Part shown: positions 12,502 through 24,500 of the stretch, in pieces
Position numbering within the stretch: the stretch's first letter is position 1
Layout of the letters: each line of letters opens with the position of its first letter
DNA from: Crocodylus rhombifer
Lineage: Eukaryota; Chordata; Crocodylia; Crocodylidae
DNA: 64,000 nt
NCBI GenBank assembly: GCA_038503035.1
Contig: JAVSML010001012.1
Span: 1-64,000 of the forward strand
Reading direction: 5' to 3'
Notes under the pieces: generated by a model
The model's database searches: none
The model's input: the letters and a program-made list of their open reading frames with translations, nothing else
What the model was told of the DNA's origin: nothing
Position numbers and translations under genes: made by a program

Positions 12502-15500
12502 GTAAAGTAAAATGTACAAATTCAAACTAGCTGTAGCATAACCTTTTACACTGTATATTTATTGTAAAGTACATCTTTAACTGAGCCTTTTATAGCTCTG
12601 TAAAGCTTTAATTTGTGGTGTTTTCACTTTTGCCCCCCAAAGAAAACAAATAGGTGAACATTCTTTTATCTTGTGTGTGGTTTTCTAGAGATACTGCCAT
12701 CATAATATGAATTACAACCCCATTTTGATTTTTCTCTCAGAGAACCAAAATATTATGCAATGAAACAACATGCTACCCTATTAGAAATTTAAACAAAAGA
12801 AAACCCAAATAAAAAGCAGTTTTCAAAAGTTATTCTGCCTCTGGCTGCTTATATATGTGTTGTAAGGCACTTCAAGTGCAGTCATTTTCTATGCAAAATT
12901 TTCTTAGGAATGCTTGCTTAAGAGCATTATTACTTTTTTAGTAGTCACTGCAAAATATTCAATTCTCCTAATTGTTAATATGTGCAAAGAATTATAATGC
13001 TTCTGAAATACATTGTTGTAAAGCAGATGATATTTAAATGGATTACATTTTTATTTTTCAGCTCTACAAGCATGTAGTTCAGATTGTAGAGAAATTTATC
13101 AAAAAGGTAAGCATTTTAAAAATTTCTGTATCTATTGGACAAGATTCTTTTCCATGTTTATCATCCTTATTCATTGATTAATTACCATTCTAGTGTACCA
13201 TAGAAAAATAGTAATTAGTACAATATTGATTTTTAGTCTTGCTGTACTTTGGGTGTAGATATATTACACTTCATGTATTTGCCATAAGTGGTATTTCAGC
13301 TATTGACAGCATGTTATGGTTGCTGTTCGTGATTGAGCACATATAGTTATTTGCTTCATGCAATTTGTTTTTTAATGTAATTGTGGTGTTTTACCACCCA
13401 AAGAAAACTCTTTTAGTTTTTCTGATCATCAAGGTATTTGTTAGCAGTAATATATTACTGTTGTATATATTAGCACTGGAAACAATTTTTTGTGGGGCTT
13501 TATTGTAATGACAAAGTAACAGTTCTCTTTGGGCCCAGAGTTAATTCTCAAGTATGGGATTTAAAATTGTTAAAAATCTGAAACCTGTTGAACTCAGGAA
13601 TAAGGGAATTACTTTGTACATATACTGCTCTAACATAATTGAGAACCCTTTATTTTTTTTCAGTGCAAACCAGAATACAAAGTTCCTGGATTGTATGTTA
13701 TTGACTCTATTGTTCGTCAGTCTCGTCATCAGTTCGGAACAGATAAGGATGTTTTTGGGCCAAGATTCTCTAAAAATATAACCGCCACATTCCAGTATTT
13801 ATACCTCTGTCCATCTGAAGACAAGGTATAACTAGAACTTCTCAAATGTTGTGAATTGCTAAGATCTTACATGCTCCTACTTGTATGAAAACTAGTTTAC
13901 TGAATTTCTGTCTTTGTTCTAATATATATTAATATTCCTTGCATAGGTATATGTTTGAGCACTGATATTTCAGTGGAGGTCCTGGTAACGAAAGTATCTT
14001 GTCCAAATTGGTTATTGTGTAGTTTGTTTTTTTTGGTGGGTTTTTTTTTTTTAGGTATACATGTTAGTGTATACCTACTGCTTCCTTTTTAGTGATCCTT
14101 CTGCTGAAGGACTTTGGGAAAGGAGGTCCTTATGTTCTTAAAAATAGAAGCCATTGAGTTATTGCTAGTGTTATTAGCAGGAGGGACCCCTTTTCAATCC
14201 TATTTTATTTTTAAGGAAAAAATGTGGTCTGTATCCTGCATTTGACCTCTGCAACCTCACAAATCAGGTATTTCATAGTCTCTAAGAAACCTAATTCCCA
14301 CCCTAGTTCTTAGGACTCAACCTCTGAGTCTCTGTGTATGTTTGTAGAAATCCCTGATTCATGGTGGACCACAATTATTACTAGGTTCATAGATGCTAGG
14401 GTTGGGAAGGGACTCCAACAGATCATTGGGTCTGATTCCCTGCCTAGAGAGGAAAGAGTGCTGGGGTCAGATGATCCCAGCCAGATGCCTATCCAGCCTT
14501 CTTTTAAAGACCCCCAAGGTAAGGGAGAGCACCACCTCCCTTGGAAGCTTATTCCAGATCTTGGCCACCTTTACCATGAAGAAGTTTTTCTTGATGTCTA
14601 GCCTAAATCTGCTCTGTCACTTGTGACCATTGTTCCTTATTACCCCAAGAGGCGCCCTGGTAAACAGAGCATCTCTGATCCTTTGCTGTGTCCCCCTAAT
14701 GAATTTGTAGGCAGCCACAAGATCACCTCTCAGCTTTCTCTTGCGGAGGCTGAAGAGGTCCAGGTCCCTCAGTCTGTCCTCGTAGGACTTGTCCTGTAAG
14801 CCCCTAACCATATGAGTGGTCCTCCTCTTGTCTATCAACATCTTTCTTGAAGTACGGCACCCAAAACTGGACGCAGTACTCCAACTGTGGTCTGACCAAT
14901 GCTGCATAGAGGGGAAGTATCACCTCCTTGGACCCTATCCGTCATGCATCTGCTGATGCATGATAAAGTGTGGTTAGTTTTGCTGATGTTTTTGTCACGC
15001 TAATGACTCATGTTCATCTTGGAGTCCACTATGACTCCAAGATCCCTTTCTGCTTCTGTGCTGCTGAGAGGGTCACTTCCCAGCCAGTAGATATGCTGGA
15101 TAATTTTGTGCCCTAGGTGCAGCACTCTGTACTTGTCCTTGTCGTACTGCATCCTATTGTGTACTGCCCACTTTTCTAATCTGTCCAGGTCTGCCTGCAG
15201 TCATTCCCTATCCGTACAAGGTGTTCTTTTTCTGTGCTGCCCTTTTTATAAGCCACAGCAGGGGGTCGGACTTGATGATCTGCTCAGGTCCCTTCCAATC
15301 CTACTAACTATGAAACCATTTCAAAAGGTACCTAAGGCAGGGCTTGTGTTTTGGAAATCCTCTCTCCTAATGCAATTGAAACCATCTTTGGCAACTACTA
15401 AAGATTATGTAATTTGCTTTTTTTCTCCTAGCTGTGTTTCTTCTGGAAGATCAGGTTTCACCGTCCATTAGGTAAATAGGCTTTACCCAGTGGATAAAGC

Positions 15501-18500
15501 TTTGGAAGGCTTCACTGCCCTGCTGGAAGCCTGAAGTTTGAATTTGATGTTCTCTAAATTTATTGAAGAGCTTTTGTGGAACAGACAGCAAAATCCTCAT
15601 TTGTTGTCTCCTGGTATTCTTCACGTTGACCATGAGGATTTGATTTGAAGGCTGTGGTACCTGATTCACACAAAGCAGTTTTCCCACAAGGGCAACATTG
15701 TAATAAGGTTTCACAGAGGTTTTTAATTTAACTTAATCTCGGATTTTAATTTGATCTAATTAGTCAGTGTCATACTCTTTCTCAAATTCATACAGTGGTT
15801 CTGCCCAATCACATTGCACTGTGGATGTCAGAAAGAACTTTCAGTTGTTAGGGGGAAATCCAGCTTCAGACCAGTTGTTACAATTCAGAAATTGTCTGTC
15901 AGGGGTGCTCAACCTCTGGCCTATAGACCCATGGCATCAGCCTGCAGGGCTCTCCACAGATTGTTCCCCTGACACCAAATTTCCCAGTGACAAGTAATAA
16001 TTCCACCCCTCCAAATTCCCAGATCTGTTGAGATTGGATTGGGGCTGAGCCATGCCCCCTTCTACTCCCCTCCCCCATGAGCCCAGTGGGGCCTGGGCTG
16101 CTTCTCAGCTCCCCCTACATGGCTGAATCAGGCCCCTCGCACTGCCTCGCTTCTTGGATGGGGTCCACCAGTCAGATCCAACCTGTAAGCTAACTGACCA
16201 CTATCCATCCAAGGGGGGAAAAAGGTTGGGCACTACTGGTCTAAGTGTATTGGACTGGAGATGAGTCTTTTTATGGTGTTGCCTTCCTAGGAATGGTCTA
16301 GAGCTCATTTCAGTGTTTATTTGTTTGTCAAGATTCAGCTGCGATGCGGTGCTCTGTTTGCACCTTTGCAGACCAGTCTCTTGATTCAGAAGGATGTCTT
16401 TTCAGTTTCTAATAGGGCTTTCTATCCTATCACCTTTGGAAGATCAGTGCTAGGTGTAACCACTTGCACTGTTTCTTTGTGGATCTTTATAAATGACTGA
16501 AAGGGGCACATTCTTATAACCTATTCTTCTAAGATATTTTTTCCATAGTGCTACACTGACTTCCTTTTGCTCCTCTTTCATTTAATAGCTCATTTTTATT
16601 TCATGCTCCTTGAAGTAGGGGTGATGGGGTGGGCTTTTTTTATTCTTATTCCAGTAGAGGGGTGGGCTTGTTGAATACATACATCCTTGACTGACAGACC
16701 CTGAAAAGATTCTTTGACTGCTTGCTCTGAGCATTCAAGCATACAGCTACCTGGTAGCTATAGTGTTAAAAGGAGTATGTTTCAGTGATTAAGAGAAGTA
16801 ATCCTATTTCACTACACTTAGTTTCATATAGTAGTGTAGTCTGCAGTAGGTTACATAGAATGTTTTATCATATAAACAGTAGGGGTCAATCTTTTTGGTA
16901 GGCATGCCACATATTGTCTTGTGCCCTCTGAGTGCCACTCCATTTTCTTTCCCTGCACTATGTGCCACTCTGCTCTCTGCTTCTTGCCCTGTCCTCCCTG
17001 CTTCATATATTGCTCTGCTTTCTGCTGCTTACGGTGTGATTCTTGCCTGATCTGCTGTGCTTTCTGCTCCCTGCCGTATTTGCCAGTGTTGCCAGTACCC
17101 TCCTTGATCTGCCATGTGCTATACCCAGAGTTAGTCTGTGCCACAGATTTGCTACCCCAATGCACAATACTGGAATTCCACAAATTAAGAAACATATTTG
17201 AAGTTAGAAATTAAGTATAGCCAGGATCAGAAGAAAGTATAGTAGCATTTCTTTTGCTCAACATTTTCTACAAAATGAATATGTGATGACAGAATGTGGG
17301 TTTTTTTGCTTGCTTGTTTGTTTGTGTGTTTTGTTTTTTTACCCTTACCTGAATACTGAAAACAAAGGACATTTTAAAGACCTCTAAAAAGGAAAGCCAA
17401 AACCCTGTACTGTTATGGCTTATTTAAACTTTTGAGGACAGAACACCAAATTAGCCATTGGGGGATTTCCCTTGCAGTAACTTTTTCATGGAAGTTTTAC
17501 AGTGCAACTTTGCTGCTGTCAGACTTGCACAGGTGCCCTTCTGAATGTGTTTATATAGGTGTAAGTGACTGGATCTTGGCAGGCAATTGGTTATGAATTG
17601 GTGGAAGAAGGAGAGAGAGAATTGACTTATAAAGCCTTTCAGTTTCTCCTAGGGGAGCAGCACCTCTCCCAGGAGAAACCATAAGTGTACAGATATTCAG
17701 GCTTTTTTTTCTCCCAGAGTAAGAGGAAAAAAAATAACCTTGGAACATGAGGGTTAAATCACTCACAGGAGAGCTTCTCCTGGGAGAGCAAATGTCTGTC
17801 CATGTTATGGCTTTTCTGAGAAGAGAATATAGTCCTCTAGCACCCCCTTTTCTCTGCAGGGAAACAGTGTATCACTCACTGGACTTTTGCTGCTCTGGAA
17901 GAGAGCAGAACATACCCATATCGCAGTCCCTGTATTGTGCTGCAAGGAAGCACAGGCTGACCAAAGGCGGTCTAGGTTGGCCAGTAGGGCTACCCCATAC
18001 ACAACTGCCATCTGTTGCCAGGCATTGTAAGGGAGCCTGGAGAGCACACAGATGTGTGCAGTGTGTGCCCCCCACCAATCCTCAGTCGCACAATGTCAGC
18101 AGGACCCCAAAACTCATTCTTCAGAGCCCCGAAACTCCAATGTCTGTACATACAACTCTGGGTACGCTTCTCTACCAGGAGAACAAAGATAGGAGAGTTT
18201 TACCAGATTATTTGAATGTGTGTACATAGCCTAAATTGTTGAAACAACAAGTAAAAATAAGTTAAGAACTTGTTGGTGAGATGGAACTGTGTACACTCAG
18301 TGTTCAGATATACTGAGAAGATGCTGTTTGATGTAGTCATATTGTCAGGTTGACGATATGACCACACAGAGTTAAAAGGATATTATTTGTTTGGGTTTTT
18401 TTAATTCTTCATTTAAAAAGGTAGAAATAATATCTTTGTTCCTGAAGACTTTAATTTTTTAAAATCTTGAATAAAGAAACAAGCTTAAAATAGCCACGGA

Positions 18501-21500
18501 TAGTCAAGGTTAATGTAGTCTAATTGGTACAGGGAAGATATACTCACGTACTTTCCTAATCTTTCAAGAAATCATGCAGATGAGATTTCTGAGGTAGTTC
18601 TGGCTGCCAGTCCAACATAGAAGTAACTGAATTGGTAGCTGAAAGAAATGCAAGTAAACAGTTTTTTGTTCTTTTTTGTAAACATTGTTCTGACGTTTTT
18701 CTTCTTGCTTCCCCTTTTTCCAAGATTTGCTGCCACTTTTCTGCATTTTTTGTTTCCTTGATCTTTCCTACCTTTGCTTTACTGTCACTAACTTTTCCTT
18801 CTTTAACCTTCCCTTGAAATGACATGCATCTTGAAATAGGGATGCAGTTCCTTTGTCTATCAGTGCTGCTCTTTTGGCTGACTGAAGGTCGCAAGATGCA
18901 ATGACACAAGAAGCTGCTGTTCTTGTTTAAAAACAAAAAACACAAAAAACCCAACTTAGTAGTATGATACCTTCACTGTGCTTGAGGTGTACAGCTAACC
19001 CACACAACAAGAGATTTAAGCTTTGTTTATCTATAGACTGCTGTACCACTATCCCCTTTCCTGTGTGCAAGAGCTAAATTTAGAGTTTGTTTTGGAATAT
19101 TTTGTTCTACATTAACTCTCTTTTGTTTGTACAGAGTAAGATAGTTCGTGTTCTGAACCTTTGGCAGAAAAATGGAGTGTTTAAAATAGAGATCATTCAG
19201 CCTCTTCTGGATATGGCAGCAGGAACTAGTAGTACAGCCCCAATGGCAGAAAATACCTCTAATAATGAAGGTATGGATGGCTTTACTTGTGGTTTAAAAG
19301 TTGGGATGAGACTGTATATGTATATAAAAATTGTGGATTTTTTAAACTGGAGAAAACCAGGATCCCTGCTTATTACTAGGGGTCTACTCAGATTCAGGAG
19401 GCAGCTTGCAGGGATGCCCACCATTTTCTCAGGCTTACTGCAGACATCGCCCCCCACCCCCAAACACGCACACTTTGGCAGAGGGACCCTGTGTACCCTG
19501 GCCCTTATTGCTGATTAGCTGAGAGGCTGTCCGTTATACAGCCCCACCCCTTGCCGCTGATTGGTGGAGTGGGGCAGGGCTGCATGACAGGCAGCCTTCT
19601 CAATCAGTCGGTTGGGGGTGGGGAGGGGAGGGATGCCATCTTGGGCTCCTCTTGGAGCTGGCAGCCCCCTCCCTCCTCAGGCTGTGCAGCCATATTGCAG
19701 GGGCCGTGATGTCTACTGGCTCCATCTGGAAGGTCAGCATTTTACTGTTCGATTAAGCTTCTTTTTTTCCTGCAGATTTTGCAGGCATCATGATTTGAGT
19801 AGGTCCCTGCTTATTACTAGTACTGGCTTAAAGGACTTTGTAAAAAAACAGGTTCACTAGGACCTTAGCATTCAAATTGACCACACTATAAACTGCATAG
19901 AAAAAGCTGAACTCATTCTGAATACATGCTAGTACTGTGTTTTTATTTATATATTTTTATTTATGCTTTGGGAAATGAGCTGAAATGCATGCTTTGGAAA
20001 ATTACCTGAAATGGACTAATATTATTCACATTTTTTTCTGTAAAACTAAGGCCCAGTCTGTACAGTGGAGGTTCAGCTGCCACACTTGTACTAGGAGAAC
20101 CCTCTCAGGTAGACTCAGTTATACCTAAGGGAGTTTTTCTGCCATGAAACCACTAAATAACAGCAGAACTTTTAAAATAGACAAGGCTAGATGGGTATAT
20201 AGCTCTATTGAGGGATAATGATCTCTTCCTCCTCTTCCCCCCCCCCCCCCCCCCCAAAAAAAAAAAAAAAAAGCTTTTCTTACCAGTGATTATGTTCTAT
20301 TTTATCCCATTGGTGTATTTCCTGTGTTCATCATGGTTAGTAAAGCATGAGATTAGTTTTAATGTAGAAAAATGTAATGTCCTAAAGAACGTAACATTGT
20401 TTTTCTACCTGCATTATATTTGTTCTCACAAAGAAATAAAAGAGGTAAGGTATTTTGAACATACCAGTACAAGCTGTAAAAAGCTAAAAGAAATGTTTCA
20501 CTTAAAATGCCATGTGTTCTCCATTCACCATTTTCCCCTTTTTAAGCTTTTCAGAACTGCCTCTTCACATTCTTCAGTCAGTCCTGGGTAATTGATGCAT
20601 ACTTCAGAACTTCTGTATTTATTATGTTAATATATTTGAAGAGTTGGTGTTTAAATGTTATGGAGCACTTTGTGGTTTAAGTTGGGGTGAGAGATGGTGT
20701 CAAATAGATATCTGTGAAAGATTTTCAGGTTGTTTAGAAAGCCTTGCTGCCTATTAACAGTTTGGAGCAGTCCTGTTGTGATGGTCTAGGAAATGAGAAG
20801 CCAAGGCTTTTGTGATATCTTTTATTCGACCAAATGTATAATTGGGAGAGATGTCAAACAAGCTTTTGGACATGAAGTGTCATTCTTGCAAATCTGAACC
20901 AATCCTGAAGAAGGAAGGACATTTGTGTTCAAAGCCTTGTCTGATGCCTATTAACACATTATCTAAGTATACAAAAGCAGTTTGCTATGACACCATGCTT
21001 CACTAACTGGTGATTTGTAAACTCACTGAGAGGTGGAAAGTGAGCTGTGTTTTTGTTTTGTTTTTTGTGTGTGTTTTTTTCCTGGATCTAGTAACAGCCA
21101 GCCAATATCCTGCTCCTTTAGGTGTGGAGTCATCGATTTCAGTGTAATCGGATACATTTAACAGAGGAAATAATTTGGTCTTGCAGTTAACAATTTTATT
21201 AATGCATGATATGAAATAGACTCTATCTCACTCACACTGAAGAGTCTATCCAACAAAAAAGTAAAAAGCAGTAAACTTATGTTTGTCTCTTAAGTAAGGA
21301 GAATATCCCTTTGAATATACCAAGAAAAAGTCTGTAATTCAGGTATAATTTTTCTTAGCAGAATCATACCTTTCATATAGCTTGTAATATTTTTATTTCC
21401 CCTTTGGCTTCTGGAAAATATTTTTTTTTCTCAATGTTTGCTTTTCTTTGCTATATACCAGTCCTTTTGATTATTTAAGATGTAAGCAGATTCATGGAAA

Positions 21501-24500
21501 CTAAGTCTTGTAAAGCAAGCATATTTGCTTAATTGTTCCTGCTAAATACTGGAAATATACTGCTGTAATGTGCCAGTTTGCAACAGTGAAGCTATTAGAG
21601 CACTGTCTCTTATTCAGGGTTCAAATTACACTTTGACTATTGGTGAAGGTCTACAAAAAAAAAAAAAAAAAAAGAATTGGGCTGCCCATCACAATGCCCT
21701 AATAAAATCGGAGCTCCCCCACCCAGGTTATGATTTTCAATTTTACAGTCTCTTATGCTCTGGCTCATCCCCCTTGAGCTCTTCCGTAATTTGAACCCTG
21801 CTTCCATTTAGCTTTCTTCCAGCAAGTGTAAAATGTTTGAATTTTATAACCTATTTCATTGGAACCATACAAGTATGTTTGCCAGTAAAAATACTGAAAA
21901 ATCCACAATGTGTTGGAGTTGTTGATAAAATCACCTGTTAACTTGATTCTTGCACAGATAATTTACTGATATACAGAAGTGTTATAAAGCAGAAGTAAAA
22001 ACTATGCAGTCTGCATTGTTAGCCTTCTCTTATGTTCCAGTGCAGAAAAGATCGTAGCTTTATAAAAATCATTGCAAGCAGGTTACTTGTCCTGGAGGGA
22101 GAAGCAAAAATTGATTTCAGAGGATTTGTGCTAAGGAGAAATTTATTCACTGCATGTGAGACTCGGCTGGTACTACTGCAAACTCCTTTTAAGCAGTTTG
22201 AGCGATATGGGCCAGGAAACATTGTTGCTAATCACTTGGATAAGTGGCAAGCAGTTCTAACAATCTTTTTTTAGTCTTTCTTCATGGATGTATCAAAATG
22301 GATTTAAGGAATAATATAATCTTTCTATGTCAGTAATTGTAAACTCACTTGAACCCCTCTCCTAAAACAGAGGGAAGAGACTGTCTTTCTCATTGTAAGG
22401 TAAAGTGTTCAGTGTTACACCTGGGGATGGTTGCTATCTCAAACTGGAATGGGCTGCTTTTTCAGCAGTGCAATTTTCTTTCAGGTTCACCACCCCCTCC
22501 AGCAAAGGTTCCCTCTGAGCCGCCTCAGGTTACTGCTAATTCAGTACCTACTGTGCCACAGTTGCCCAGTTCTGATGCCTTTGCTGCTGTAGCCCAGTTG
22601 TTTCAGACAACTCAAGGACAGCAGGTAAGATGCATGTATCTGATACAGTTTTAACATTCATTTTTATATAAAAGATTGAGCTTAGATTTAACCTGGAGAA
22701 GTCATGGCTGTAGCCCAGATACAAAATATAAAGAAAATAATATTGTTTTTAAGAAATGTAAGATATAGAAAGTATTGCAATTAGGAGTTAAGATTGATTA
22801 TTTTATTATCCTTGCTTTTTATACATCTAATAATGATATATGAAACATTTAGTTGCATATTCCAAATATTATAATTTATGACCTACAAAACAGTTGGAAA
22901 CTCTGCATTTTAGATTAGTCATTACATCACAGAATGTATTGCATTTGTTACCAAGAAACCTTTCATTTACTATATTTTTACTTGGCACACTGCATCAAAT
23001 ATTTGTAGGGCAGTGGCTTACTGCTGAAGTGTAGCAGTATTACCTGGGTATCTTAGAGCCACTCAATCTTTTGTTTGATAATTAAGTACTAAAAGGTGAC
23101 CCTTGTATTACATAAGCTTTCTCTGCCCAAATTGCTGGATTAAATTTTCTCTTAAGAATGTATTCCTATAATTCACCCTTTTTCATATTGTCAGGTTTGT
23201 AGATTTAACTTGGCTTAATGTCATTTAACATAGTTAAGTCATTTAACTTTTCTTGATAACACCATTTCTTTCAAGGTTTTATCTTTTACACTTTGTAGAT
23301 TTCATTTACTTTTGATTCATGTGCCCCTTTCAGTTTGCAGATCCCAGATTAAAGCAAACTAACCTTCCAGCCTGGATTTAGCAAACATTCACTTTGTTCC
23401 TAACTGTCCTTTTGCAGTTGTCATGACTTTGTGTATGGTTTTCAGAGAAACTTCTGATTGTCTCTGGAACTAATAAATTACAATGTGGAACATTTTGTTT
23501 GACTTCTCCAGTGGCAACAGCCATTTTACTAATTTACCTGACTGCAGAAATCTGTGAAACTGGTGGAAAGTTACTGGGGAATCTGTTTTTTGGAATGAGG
23601 GGAAGGGGTGTTTTCCTAATGTATACTGCAGAGGTACGCAGCAGAGTGCCTGGGGCACAGGGGCAGCAGGGAATTCCTGTTGCTACTGCCACTGCAGTTG
23701 TGATTATGCAGTTGTCATCTGGAACTATTTTTTTGCCCTTCCCCCACAAGTTGGTGCCTGGGGTGGTTACCCTGTTCCCCTCTCCTTAGTTACATCGCTG
23801 TTGCAAAGGCACACAAATTTAGTGTCTGAATTTCCTTTTGCAAGAAATATTTATTACTATAAAAAAATTTAAGTTGCAGCTGATTCAGCTGTCAAGAGAG
23901 GACAAATGAGGACTATTGCTGTATAAAAGTCTGTTCATTTGCTTTTGAAGTTAACCGCCTGCAAAGCATACTTTTTATTTATATCTGTCTGTCCAATAAC
24001 TTTGGTGTAATGTAGTTTCTTAATAGCAGTTTGAAAATGTTTTTGGAAATATTGAACAAAAACTAATTTTTCTTTCTCTTGTTAAGCTTCAGCAGATTCT
24101 TCAGACTTTTCAGCAACCTCCAAAACCCCAGTCTCCAGTCATAGACAATACTGTCATGGCACATGTTCAAGCTATTACTGCTCAGTTGAAAACTACAACA
24201 ACACAACCACCAGAGCAAAAAGCTGCTTTTCCCCCACCTGAGCAGAAAACATCTTTTGATAAGGTAGGTCCTCTGGTCCTTTTCATTAAGTATATGCTTT
24301 TAAAATCTCAACTCCAACAGGAAGATGGATTTGGCTTTGAAAATAGTCAGTGTTCACACAGTCATAGAAAAGTAAGAGCTGGAAGGGACTTCAGAGGTAA
24401 TGTAGTCCAGCCCCCTGCCTGATTCAGGATCAGCCCTATTCAGACCATCCCGTACAAACCATAATCTAAACTCTACATCAGACTATCAAACCTGAAACAA

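Larger units (their letters stand above)
13826..19134 (+). other. SCAF4: SCAF4 intron 4
   Basis: A 5.3-kb intron. It holds two opposed CR1 fragments (14.4-15.3 kb), two hAT-like elements (15.9-16.2 and 16.9-17.2 kb), a hairpin cluster near 17.7 kb and an unassigned minus-strand ORF near 18.6-19.0 kb. The rest is unremarkable. Confidence 0.9.
19271..22484 (+). other. SCAF4: SCAF4 intron 5
   Basis: A 3.2-kb intron with a GC-rich block flanked by 17-bp direct repeats, a C19-A17 run, a repeat fragment at 20.8 kb and a small TIR element at 21.6-21.8 kb. Confidence 0.9.

Noticed and set aside
17747..18229. A 160-codon + strand ORF in intron 4
   Set aside because: The translation has no recognisable domain, lies in a hairpin-rich repeat-like region and has no splice or promoter support.
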